DNA of 64,000 bases from Paraphaeosphaeria minitans (Eukaryota > Ascomycota > Dothideomycetes > Pleosporales > Didymosphaeriaceae), in NCBI GenBank assembly GCA_015832175.1, contig WJXW01000016.1, positions 1,401,656 through 1,465,655 of the forward strand, in the 5' to 3' direction. The position numbers were made by a program, and so were the translations under genes. The notes beneath the pieces were generated by a model. That model searched no databases and was not told the origin of the DNA. It worked only from the letters and a program-made list of their open reading frames with translations. Below, in pieces: positions 36,451 through 48,810 of the stretch; position 1 is the stretch's first letter; each line of letters starts with the position of its first letter.

Positions 36451-37734
36451 TAAACTAGCGCTATGTGTAGTAAATTAAGAGGGAATAGTTTATATAGAGC
36501 TCTCTAGGGCTGGTAGCTTAAACTTTAGAGCCTATAGGAAACACCTATACACGTGCCTATAAAAACCTCAACACTATACCCGCTCTGCCTTACGCACTGT
36601 TATAGTTAGCCTATAAGTAGAATAGAGTCTTCTATAGCCTCTTATAACAAGTACCCTTAAGAAAGTAAGTCTATATAATAGATTTAAAGCTTAGCGTGCT
36701 TAGTTTTTTTTAGAGGCTAGATCTACTGCTCTAGACATTAAAAAAATAACTATATAGTAAGACGTTACAAAAGGACAATGCCTATATTTAGAAATCTATA
36801 GAAGAGTATAGTTCTATTCCTTACGTACTACCTATTTATTAGTAAGGCGGTAGAAGTAGACTAGATAGAGTGTAACACTCTAAAAGTAGGCATAAGTACG
36901 GGCCATTTTCTGTGTAATTAGAACATCTTATTAAGGTATACACCTCCTACTACTACTACGCTTATCTACACTAGAGACGTTATATCTAGTAAGGGTCTAA
37001 AGGATATAGAAGTAGGGTAGTTGCCCTATAGAGCTAAATATAAAGTAATCTCTTATTAACTTTAACATAAGGCGCTCTACTAGGCTAAGTAAGGAGAAAT
37101 AAGTAAATTAACGCAGAGTAATAAAAGATAGCGCGAATTAGCACTAGGTAACAGTAATGTATAATAATTTAGGCGAGGCGGTAAGGGTAATATATAGGAA
37201 ATATAGTCTAGTAAAGCGCTAACGCGTATACTTATATTAGAGTAACCTCTTTACGCTTTAATATTAACTAGTTCGTGTGGGTTTTAATTACTAAGCGTGC
37301 TTTAGCTAAGACTAGCTAGCCTATATAAATTAAGGAGGAGCGTAGTAGTAGAGTTAAAAAGTAGGGTAAGAGCTTCTAAGGCTAGTACGCCTAAACCCTA
37401 GATATAGCTATAAGCGCTATACCTAGGATTTAGTAGACTGCGATGTAAGGGGTAACAGCGTAAATATAAATAGTAATCTATAATAATTTAGATAAGGCTA
37501 GGCCTAGTAATATAACAAAAAAACTTAGCGTATAACTACGCCTCTATAGTTAACTAGTGTAGATACTGCCTAAGTTCTTTTGTTAATGTTCCTTAGCGCC
37601 AATACGGGCTAAGTACTCTTATTAATAATAAATAAATAGGAGGTAAAGCTGCGCGTCGCGCGTATAGAAACTGGCTCTTTAGCCCACTTTATAATTTATA
37701 AAGTGCGCCAACATACCCTTTTATAACATTTACG
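36451..37734. other. gene-free RIP-degraded sequence
   Basis: No domain or intact ORF is recognised. Isolated units related to the GCGAATTAAC array occur near 37110 and 37450. Confidence 0.4.
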
Positions 37735-39290
37735 ATGTTAGAGATGCCTTAAACTAGTCTAGTAAGTATTATATTATATCTACACTTTATAGTAGCTGCA
37801 ACAACACGCTGCGTGTAGTATATAGTTAATATTCTTAATAAAGTCCCTTTACGCCCTACCTGCTGCCTATTAACAATCTTGCGCCTACTACCTACTATAG
37901 AAGAAGAGGGCGTGCGGCTCTTTAGCATCTCCCCGCCTTATAGTAATAATAATAAGTTTAACTTCTCTACCTTCTCTAGCCCTAAGCTCTAGCCCTAGAG
38001 TCCTATAACAAAGGATGTCTTTAAGGAAGCTAAAGAGCCTAGGGTAATGTTATAATAGCTAACGCCTATAGTCTCTAAAGTTAAAGAGTGCCCTCTATAC
38101 CTACGTAGGTCTTACTACGCTAGTAAGACTAACGTGCCTAATAACCTTTTAGTAGAAGGCTCTATACCTATTACACGCACAGACGCTAAAGACTAAAGTA
38201 AGGGTAATAATAGGGCTATCTTACCTATCTATACCACTGCCGCCGCTGCCACTGCTAAGGTGGTGGAAGAGGAGGAAAAAGGAGAAGGAGAAGAGGAGGT
38301 TAAAGAGAAGAAAGGAAGAGAAAAAGGAGAAAAGAAAAAAAACGCTAGTCTATAGACTTATTCCCCTATTAGAGTAGAAACGTGTGCAGGGCTGTTATTA
38401 CGTAAGTGTTAAAAGGTAGACATATTAGCCTTAGCTAGTACTCTTACTAAGGGCAATATTTACTATACTCCTAACTAGCAGCATATACTGCTAGAGTCTT
38501 ATATACGTTACGCCTACGCAGAGCTTATTATTAGTATGTGGGGTAAGGATGTAGAGAATGTAGAGGATCTAACAGTGTGCGATTATTACGCAGGAAGCAC
38601 TATTACAGACGCTATTAGACCTTATAGGGTATACTATACAGATCTCTATGCAGCGTACCTACGAAAGCTTAGTTTCTAATATACAAGATATTAGCTAAGC
38701 GGTAGGGATTATAGCATTATAGATCAGCGTAAGGCTCTAGTAACAACGCCCTCGCGCAAAGCGCAGGGCCTGTCTAGATACACACCTAGTAGCTGTGCAG
38801 GCAAAGGGGGGCGCCCTAGATCTACGCTAGAGGAGAAGGTAGCAGCGTATAAGCGTAATAAGCGTAAAGTAAGAGAGGCGTATACATAGTGCTAGACTAC
38901 AAAGAAGTAGTAGACAGAGTAGTAGTGTAATATATAACCCTATATAAAGTCCTAATCTAGTATGCGTAGTAAGTAGATAAACTACTATAACATAGCTGTT
39001 TTTAAAATTTAAAAGCTAGACGTAATATTATATATTAAAAAGTTACAGTAATAACTACTATACATAGATAGTATTTTAAGTATTATATCTACTAGCGTAG
39101 GTAGCGTTCTAAGTATTATTATTAATAACAGCTATAGGAGTTGCGGGTAGCTATATGCTAAGTAGTTAGCACCTAACTTTGTTAAGCTTTGTAGGAACGC
39201 TATAGTACTATAAGTACATATTATTATAAGCTAGAATTATAAGAGTAATCTTTTATACAAAGGTTAAGCTTTAGATTACGCATAAGAATA
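37735..39290 (+). pseudogene. unidentified protein, RIP-killed (about 510 codons)
   Basis: From ATG at 37735 one frame runs to about 39290 with about thirty in-frame stops, every one I read being TAA or TAG. That is the expected outcome of RIP on a real coding sequence. Visible features are a Ser/Asn/Pro-rich N-terminal third, a short Ala run and a strongly charged Glu/Lys stretch (38265-38340, nucleus-like basic/acidic character). Next comes a well-preserved middle block (38400-38900) containing LLESYIRYAYAELIISMWG and a basic Lys/Arg segment near 38840-38880. I recognise no family. It lies just upstream of, and convergent with, the SNF2-like relic. Loss of stops in 38400-38900 suggests weaker RIP there. 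Confidence 0.5.
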
Positions 39291-39955
39291 GTACCTCTAA
39301 GCTAGGGCAAGTGGACACTAATGTAAGTTAATAGGAAGTAGCGTAAACTAACACTAAGCAGCAGCTATTTATAATAGTTTAGTAATAGGTTAGCTTTAGG
39401 GGGACCTATTAACAAACGCATCCTTAGTTACCTATAAAAAAGTTGTAAGTTGTAAGCTTAGCAAAGTCTAGATTAAATTAGAAAACAACTAAGGCGTAAT
39501 TAGGACTTTACTATTATTAAGGTTATACTTAGTTTAGAAGGGCAAGGTAATCTATTAACATAGAGCTAAGGGCGTATCTCTAAGATATAGTGTTACGTGC
39601 ATTAACTTAAAGCTGGCTTACTACCTACTAGTGTAGTAGAGGCTAGTATTAATTATAGGGTTGTTAGTGCACTAAAACTAACCAAGAACACGTAAATAGA
39701 TATAAACTAATAGGAAACAGTGTAAATTAACGTTAAGTGGCGCCAAATCGCATATAAAGGAAGACTCTTATTTAGACAGGTTAAGAGAAAGCATCCTAGC
39801 AGCGAAGGGAATAAAGGCAGGAAGTACGCTTATAGGCTTACAACCTACACTTGCTCTAGAAAGAGTAGTATTAGGATTACTTATAGTTATAGTAGTAATA
39901 CTGCAAATAGCTGCACATATATTAGGAAGGGTGACTTTTTATTTATAAACCGCTT
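39291..39955. other. spacer between the unidentified relic and the SNF2-like relic
   Basis: It holds two isolated units of the GCGAATTAAC family (about 39330 and 39710). No gene was seen. Confidence 0.4.
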
Positions 39956-39959
39956 TAGT

Positions 39960-42900
39960 TATCCTAATTAGAAATTCTACCTATAGCCTAGCGTGTTAAT
40001 GTTTAACCTACTATAGGTATCTTAGGCATTTTAACTTTAATTTACTTAAACTAGTCCTTCTAACTACTATTACGTCGCCGCTAGATCTCCTTATCCACGT
40101 TATACGTCCTATCCTATAGATCTACGCCCTCCTCTATTATATCCCTAAAGTTAGTAGCTATCTGTATCTACTTCGCCTTCTACTTTTTAATATAAGACGC
40201 ATTGTTAATAAGCATAATTACGTAGCACTTTAATTTAGTTTAGCCACAATAGTAAACCTACAAGAAGAACTGGGCCGTTATTAATAGATTTATACAAAGC
40301 TTAAACAGTATCACTGTGTTTATGCGCTACAGATTCAATCCCACACCAGCTGTCTACAGCGTTACTACTATAATTCACACCTTATTAATTTTGTTTACAT
40401 CTATAAACTTGCATAAGTTAGTCTTACAGTCTTTGGCTTTTATACTTATAGTGTAATTAAGGACATTTCTATTCCTGTAGGTATAGCATAGTATAGCAAT
40501 TAGAATTCTAGCATAGTTAGGCCATACTATCCTAATTACTACCTTTTAGCGTGTCTATTTATCCTCGCGCAGCGTTTCTTGGATAGGGTCTAGTATCCCC
40601 TTTAGCGTTAACTACTTTACGTATAACGTGGACATCTACAACCTTATTACTAGATAACTCTAAGTAGTAGTGTTACGTAAGAATTCTAGATACTAGAGTA
40701 GAGCGTAATCTTTAGTAAACTCCCTAGTTTTATTATCTTACTTCTTCCACTTATTAAAAGCCTATATAACTAGCGCCACGCTTACTATAGCTAGGGCTGT
40801 TACATATCTATGTGCCTTATTAGCTAACCCTTTTTTAGGCTTCTAGCTTAGAGGTGCTCCGCGCTCCTACTACTCTACTAGGGCTTTATTATACTTATAG
40901 TTTATCTCTGCCTATAGCTTATCTTCTGTGTCTTAGATCCACTTCTCCTCTCTTTTATTAGGTTTTATATATACGGAGCGCCTTACCAGCTCACTAGTTA
41001 TAGGAATAATAACGCAGTTGTTAAACCAATATATATTTAGCGTCTAGGCTATAATAAATAATAGCGCAGCTTCTTATACTATATTATTAAAGTTCTTATA
41101 GAATGCTGTCTTATAAAAGGACTTATTAGTTACACTAGATGCGCTAATGCTTTTGGTTATATAGTAGTGTAGGTTATTAAGGTTATTTATCTTATTACTG
41201 CTATAAAGACGCTAAAGCCCTTTAAAGATATCTATAGTAGTAGCCTAGGACAGCTATTAGAGCGCGGCAGCACAGAAAATATAACTATTAACTAGATTAT
41301 TCCCCTCTAGCGTACTAGATGCGCCCTAGACAATTAGGTAGTGTTAATAGGCGTTCTAAAGGGATGTGTAGGCGTATTCTATTACAGTCTACATTTTGGA
41401 CCTATTTACGGCTCAGTGGCACTTGTTATATAATACACACTTAACCACTAGGAGATCTGCTTTACGCACGTAGGTTATTAGAGTCTCTTAAAACTTCCTA
41501 TCTGTGCTGCGCTTCTTCCCTGTCGCAATAAGGCTAAACTTAAACATATTAAAGACGTTTCTAATATAGTAAGGAGTTAATAAGATAATAAGATCTAAGG
41601 CCCTAGTTAGCATATATAGGTAAGGGGAAAGGATGTCTAAACTGTTTAATATAAACGTATTAATCTAGGAACTCTACTCCATGGGTAGAACATTCCCCTA
41701 TTTGTCTTTTTACGTTCTGTTACTATTAACAATACCCTAATTAGAACTCATGTTCTTAATGTTAACCCTCTTACTATATTTGGCAACCTCTATTATAGAG
41801 AGAGGCAGGTAGTTCTATAAAGCACCCTAGTTCTTACCCTCTTTAAAGGTAAAGCGAAAACTAAGGTATATTTTAAAAAAGGTGCTACCCTTAAGTATCT
41901 TCTACATATTGTCTTAGAAACTAGTTAGAGCAGCACGTAGGGTAATAATAAAAGTGCTGCTAGGCTTAGGCTCTTAGTTAAGGAAGAGTTTCTTGCGATT
42001 AGATAGTAAGCACTAGTAGGTAATAAGGTTATAAAAATAGGAGGGGTAATTACTATTAATTACATTCTATAGTAAGTGCTTTATTATATTCCCTTGCTTC
42101 TATACTGCCTAAACCTCTATGTAGTTCGCCTTATAGTGCCTAGTTATAATCACTTTAAGTAAGAGCTGGATCGTTTTACCCGCGCCCTACTTGTTACCTA
42201 GAATGCCACCACCCGTGATCGTGCGCTCTATTAGGAAGCCCTCTGTAACTAACATAATCTAGTAGGGCTTAATATAGATGCCGTCTTTTAGCCCCTAACG
42301 TTAGAATAGGATGCCTTAGGTCTACATTATCGCATCCTAATTCAGCTAAAGGATTACCTTTACTACCTAGCTTAAAGCTCTAGCACTTATATATGCGCAT
42401 TTAACCCTTATTAACTTGTCTAGCTGTAGATTAATAGGCTGTACATCTTAACTGTCTTTAAGCTATAGATTATATTCCTTATTACTATTATTATTATTAT
42501 TAACATTGTTACTTTTATAGTTATTGTCGCTTTTATTATTATTGTCGCTTTTGTTGTCGTTGTCGCTTTTATTGTTGTTGTTGTTATTAATTTTAATAAG
42601 TGTCTTCGCAGGACCAATCGTACGAAACAAAGGCAGGACTCTATCGCCCTAGTCCTGCTTAGTGGTCTGCCTGTGGACACTAACGTGGCTGGGCTAGGCA
42701 ATCTAGCTTTTAGTGGCGGATTTATTATCGCTAGTATATACGCGAGGAGGGTGTTTGTCTTTACTCTTACCCTATATAGCGCTGGTGGTGCTTAGTCTAC
42801 TAATAGTAGTAGTAGGTAGGAGCGTATTGCTGTTACTCTAAATAGGCGCCTAAGACTTTACTCCTCTAACATTGTTATTAGCGTTTCTACGCTTAGGGCT

Positions 42901-43890
42901 AAGCTTGCTTATATTGTCTTTATTATTGCTACTGCTAATCCTGCGGCGTTTACTATATTAGGATTCGTTTCTATAGTATCTAGCTAGACGTTTGTGTTAT
43001 TCTAATCCACTACTATTAGCATAACTATAACTTAAGACTAGGCAGGGAGTAGTCGTAATAATAGTAGTGTGTACCCTATTAGATATAATATCCTAGAGTA
43101 TAGTCTATAGGCCTACGCGTGTCCTAATCTATATATAGCCTTTAATATAATCTAGTAAGTACACAACACCTAACCAGGCTAACCTAAAGAGATCTATTAC
43201 CTTATCTAGGAAGTTATTCCACTAAACATGTCTAGAACTATTATATATAGTAGAGGTGTTCACTTCGCTAAGTATAGTCTTATCGCCTATTACTAAGTAT
43301 TCCATAAAGCGGAGATTAATATAGTCTAAATGTAGTTTAGGCGGGTAAGTAATAAGTCCTTAGCCTTACACTAATATAGATTATTTAAAGGAAGAAGTAA
43401 AATACTATACATTCTAGTTTTTAATTATATTGCGGATAGTGGTTCCTAATAACTTGGTATTAATATCTAGTATTAGTAATAGCTTAGGCTTACGTGCTAG
43501 CGTAGGTAATAGCTTAGACTTACGTGCTAGCGCTTTATCCTTTAATTAACGCCTACTATACCTATTTAGCATCGCGTAGAGGGCGCTTACCTTCTATACT
43601 TTATTAGTAATATTAATATCTAGCTTAGAGATCTTCTTAACAATCTACGCTGTGTGTAACTCCTTTAGGACAAGGCAGTTGCCTTTATAATGTTAGTTTT
43701 CTAGGTTTATAATTAGTAATATTATTTTTAACTGCTCTTTAATACAGCTAAAGCCTATTAGGTCTAGACTAAACGCTTCTATATATTTATTATTACTAAG
43801 TAAGGACATTACTATAGATTTTAACGCCTTTAAGGACAACTGTAGCAGAGCTATTACAGATCTAGTACGCGCACTGTCCTGCACTAGGTA
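39960..43890 (-). pseudogene. SNF2-family ATPase/helicase, RIP-killed
   Basis: SNF2 proteins use ATP to translocate on DNA and remodel chromatin or displace bound proteins. On the minus strand, through TAA/TAG stops, the N-terminal part (about 42950-43890) contains long hydrophobic/charged segments, including the open stretch 43693-43884. A low-complexity Asn/Ser/Lys linker (about 42470-42950) follows. Motif I at 42164-42213 reads GGILGNKxGAGKTIQL. Motif V, TAGVGLNL, is at about 40335-40358. Motif VI, with VYYCGQTK-like spacing, is at about 40240-40280, followed by CYVIMLINN, the usual SNF2 C-terminal end. About 1300 codons. It is divergently arranged with the SF1 helicase relic at 44806. Exact ends and subfamily are uncertain; dead by many stops. 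Confidence 0.78.
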
Positions 43891-44805
43891 AGAAAAGTTT
43901 ATTAGTTATAGGCATACGCTAGGGGTAGAATAGGTGTAGTTATAAGTTTATATTAATTCGCGAAGACTTATAGGGTGTGGAGTTAAGGTTATAAATTAAT
44001 ATTAAGTAGTAGTAAATAGAAAGATTGCGTGTTTGTTGTTGCCTAGGTAAATATAAATAGTAAACTATATTAGTGATAAGAACGTGTGCAGGCCGTAACT
44101 GTTACAATAAAAAGGTATAAAGGGACTACCTAGAAGCGTAACAAGAAGTCTAGTTAAGACTAGAGAGACTAGTAGGCGTTATATTGTCGCGCGGAGGAGT
44201 AGAAGAGAAGGGGACTACCTAGTCTAGCTAGGCGAACTAATGTCCCAGCTATAATCTATTAGCGTACTATAGATAGTAGACAATATATCCTACTAAGTAG
44301 AAACTTACCTTATTACCAGGCTCGCGCGCAGAGCGTTAAGCTGTTATTAAGTCTATTGCGCGTAGGAGCGTCTTTAATACGCCTTATATATACGCTCACA
44401 GCTTTACCTTACGAACTGTAATAAGTGGAGTAAACAGCTAATCGCGTACCTTTCTATTACAGCTTACCTAGGCTAAACAAAACCTTCGCTATCGCCCGCT
44501 CCTTTTACTATAGTCACCTAGGTAGTCCCCTACTTCTTCTCTTCCACTCCTAACTTTACCTAGTATCTAGCCCTCTTAACTCTTATTCCTTTTACTACTC
44601 TTATACTATACCGCCGCATTAAGTTAGGCGCGTTAAGTAGTTACTATTACCCTACTTACTATTACCCTATTAACGCTAACGCGCGCCTCTACGCGTAAGT
44701 ACACCTTTATAAGCGCCTTTCCTAAACGCTTCTACCTACGCCTATAAATATTAGAAACTGTCTTATAGATACTTATATTAAGGTATACTTTCTGTATATA
44801 AGTAT
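43891..44805. promoter_or_regulatory. divergent intergenic region between SNF2-like and SF1-like relics
   Basis: About 900 bp between two divergently oriented dead helicase genes, so by position it would hold both promoters. I recognise no specific element. It has patches less affected by RIP, with GCGCG-containing words near 44320-44700. Confidence 0.3.
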
Positions 44806-47800
44806 GCCTAGTTTTAGTGCTAACTACTATACCTAGTCTAGCTATTATTATAGACGTCTAGGTAAAGCACTTTACTACCTATAACACTAGCTACCTAAAG
44901 CCTAAGCCTAAGTTCTCTAAAGGCGTTGTAGTCTTTAATATTACGTATAAGGATACTATAAACCTAGGTCCTAGGCGCATCTCTATAGGCTATATCTTTA
45001 TAAAAAAGTAGCTGTCTACTACGTTAAACAACTAGACTAGTAATAGCTAGGTAATATTTTAGTAGCTTTGTAATAAGTATAAATAGCTAGACTACTTTTA
45101 AGCTAGATGCCCTAGCTAACTCTACTATAAGTGTAGTAACCCTAGCTATCTAGCGTTAGGTTACTAACTTTAAAACACCTACTATACCTACAGTAATATA
45201 GAATATAAGCGTAAAAACTATTAGAACGTTTACCTTTACTACCTAATAGAGGGCTATACTGCTACTAACTACTGCGTAATTAACTATATACCTACACCTA
45301 CTTAAGCTAGTTAAGCTGCAGCTACCTTTACTAAGAGTATAGCCCCTACTAAAGATAAGGCTATACCTATAGGTTTTGTAGCTATACCTACTAAAGTATT
45401 AGGTGTCCCTACTAATACTACTATTGCGCCTATAGCTAGCGAAGCTTCTACTAACTTAGAACTAGCAGAAGATTATAGTCTGCCTCTTAGTTAGTTTAAG
45501 GCCCTAGAATTAGACAAGATAGAAGTTAAGCTATATGCTACAACTATAGAGTACTATTTATTATTTATCTAGCTGCGCCTATTAGTCTCGTACGTGAGCG
45601 AAAACACGGCAAGTGGCCAGTTTACTAAAGAAGCTATCCTCTAGACCTCTACCTTTAACGCTGTTAGCCTAATTAAGACTTATAAGATATTAGTTAATTT
45701 GCCTATAGAATCTAACTAGCGTAATTTTAACTATCTTAGTGCCTATAGCTGTAAAAAGCTAATGCAGCTTATTTCTAGAAATAGCGCTATAGCCTGTTTA
45801 CTTTACGTATTCTAGGAGATTAAGGTAGATACTAGCCTAGATAGATAGCCCTAAGATTTCCTAGGGCTTACACTATTCTCTAATAGCACCTATAGCCTAT
45901 ATATAGCTATAATACACGCGCTTTAAGACGCGCTATAGGGATGCTACTATGTATAGATTTACTTCTACACTGCGGCTAGCTTATAGTTTAAGGATACTAT
46001 AAATAAGGTTTCTAAATTAATCTAAATATAGGTAAACGTTAACACTATAGCTACCTAGTATCTACGCTAGGCTATTAATATCTAGCTAGGAATATAGCTT
46101 CTACTAGATAAGTAACCTAAGTACTCTATTCTAGCACGTAAGTAGTTTAACTATTATAAGGAGTATTTTACAGTGCATTTCTATTTAGCTATTATAGAGT
46201 ATAAGGCTATCCCTAATACTATATTTGTGCCTATAAAAGTGCGCCTAGTTAAAATAGGTAGTAATCTAGACTAGCGCGCCTACTTTGCGCTTATTATAAT
46301 AGACAAAAATATAAACCTTCGCGTTAACGCCCTATTTAACATCTAGTTTCTTAGTAATAACGTAAGTAATAGTATAGTATAAAGAGGGTGCGTAGTGCTA
46401 CTAGTAGGTATTACTAATAGCCTTAAGCACTCTACCTTTATCTAGCAACCCTATAATAGTAGGTCTAGTTTCTAGCAGGACCCTAAGTTCTCTAAGAACC
46501 ACGTTATTAAGGCTAATAACTTTAATAATATTAACTAGCTGTAGGCTGCGCTAGATAACCACCTAGGTATTAAAGTCTATATTTGCGTTAAGCAACCCTA
46601 GAACTAGATTAAGTAGGAAATTAACACGCTGCGTATACTGTTTTAGTAGTAGGATAAGTATAAACTAAAGCTTAACTTATTACTTAATAATAATATACTT
46701 AATCTCCCTAATTATAGCTACTTTAAGTAGCACATTTTAGTGTTTAGACTTAATACTGTGTAAGCTGCTATTACTAAGGCTACTAAGCTTACTAGGCTAA
46801 AGAATAAGTAGTAAAGTTTCTTCTCTTTCCTTAAGCACTTACGCGCTAGCGTTAGCCTTGTTTAGGGCCCTAGTAGTATAGGCAAATTAAGGTTAATCTT
46901 AGCTGTTATCCTCTACTACTATAAGCTGTTCGCGCGTGGCAGTAACGCTAGTTAGCTCTAGGTCACGTTACCTATTAACGCGTAGTTAGACGACCTATGC
47001 CTATAAGCGTATAACTAGCTAATGGCTTAGTACACCGTACTTAGTACCTAATCTACTAACATAACTATCCCTTACCCTATTATTATTCGCCGGCACATGC
47101 GGGAGACAGAGAAGAAAGTCTAGTAAAAAAATATACTTACCTTACGCTAGGCGCACAACATTAACACTAGCCCTAATTATACGCCTAACATTAGTAGTGC
47201 CTCTGCTAGCGAGAATAAAGATAATAATACTATTCTAGAAAACCTGTCTATTAAGTACCTCCTACGCACCGCGTTTAACTAGTATAGTAAAAGTTTTAGT
47301 AATAATTAGCTTAAGTAGGTTAGTATTATAGAAGGATAATAGATACTACACCTTACTAGTATACCTATAGAAGGTAGGCAGCTCTACCCTATTGCTAACC
47401 TAAACCCTAGAAAGTACTTGCAGTTCTGCGACCTAATAGAGTAGTATATAAGCAGCTATATTATAGTAGTAGAGGATATAGGGTTGCTCTAAGCTACTGT
47501 AAATGCGCTAGTAGCTAATTTAGCTCTACTTATACACGCTATTTTTATAACGCTATATATGCTATCTAAGTACTACACCTACTCTAAGAGTAAAGTATTT
47601 ACTATACTCTAGGATAAGGCTAGTAAGACTACTAAGCGTACTGCCCTCTACTCCTTTATTTAGTTACAGCTAGACGCCTTCTACGTCCTGTTTAGGGACA
47701 CGTTCTAGCCTACTCTAGTAGTAGGACTAGCTAGGCCTACAAAGACCTATTACTTTTATAAGTAGACTAAGATGTCGCTCTTCTCCTACTTTATCCTTAG

Positions 47801-48810
47801 TAGCGCCTCTTAGCACTAGTTAGATCTCTAGCATTAGTTTATTCTAGACATAGTAGCTATAGTAAACGCAATTCTACTAGATAAGAAGCTATAGACTAAC
47901 CCTAGAGTTACTAATCTACCTAACTTTAACTACGCTTACTAGTTCTTCTGTAATAAGCTTAGCGTTTCCTAGACTATCTACTTCTTATAGGTGTAAGACT
48001 AGACTAGCTTAAATATAGTTATAAAGTCTACGTATAACGTTTCCTTTACAACGCGCTATATTACTATTATACTCTAGCTTCTCTACTAAGGGTTTAAGAG
48101 CAAAGATATAGGTATTATTATTCCCTATATAGCGTAACGCGACCTATATATCGCAGGCGTCTATATAGTTACTAACCACCTCTAGGCTACAGATAAGTAA
48201 AACACTAATTTAAAGAAGTGTATTACTAAGAAGCTCTTAAAAGTTACTATCTCTACTATAGATAGCCTTTAGGGTGCGCAGAGGAATATAATACTACTAG
48301 ATACTATAGTTACTAGTAAGCTTAGATTTATACAAGACACTAGCTGTATCCTCTTAGCTATCTCTTATCCTTACGTTAATCTTATTATTATTAGAGACAG
48401 TAGCGCCTACTATAATAAAGCCTATAATAAAAAGGCGCACTAGAAGACTACTTACTATAAAATAGTGTATTATTACTAAGAGTAAAAATGCTTTATTAAC
48501 ATTAACAGCTTAAGGCATAAGGAGCGCTAGACAAAAATTACTTTACTAATTAGACTAGATAAGAAGCTTACTAGCGTTTATGCAATAAATAGTGCTAATA
48601 ACTAGCCCTACACCTTTAGAGATACTAAAGATAATAGTTTACTAGTTCTAGACTTTATTAAGGAGCTGCATAGATTAGACAGTAGTAGTGTAGACGTTAG
48701 CTTTAGTAATAATAACAACAGTACATCTATTAGCAGGGGATCCAACAGCGGCCAGGCTAATACTAAGTGGGAGGTTTCTGGCAGAGTGGGAGATAGCTGG
48801 TAGTAATACC
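44806..48810 (+). pseudogene. zinc-knuckle plus superfamily-1 (UPF1-like) helicase, RIP-killed
   Basis: SF1B UPF1-like helicases unwind RNA or DNA 5' to 3'. Read through TAA/TAG, this + frame begins (45060-45290) with a Cys-rich region fitting two or three CCHC knuckles, several Cys now Tyr. A Walker A relic lies at 46866-46889 (G-P-S-S-I-G-K-L; canonical form has Thr and Ser, lost by RIP-type changes). A possible motif II, VVEDIG, is near 47464-47490. A conserved L-x2-QH block with following N-A-I-L (about 47825-47880) is typical of motif IV. Motif V, STIDSLQG, is near 48249-48275, and motif VI, LLAISYPYVNLII (Arg lost), near 48350-48385. About 1300 codons. The true start is uncertain; ATG 44806 is in a different local frame. 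Confidence 0.75.

Noticed and set aside
42420..42701. 93-codon minus-strand ORF rich in Thr/Ile
   Set aside because: It covers the trinucleotide-rich Asn/Ser linker of the SNF2-like relic in a different frame; low complexity explains its openness.
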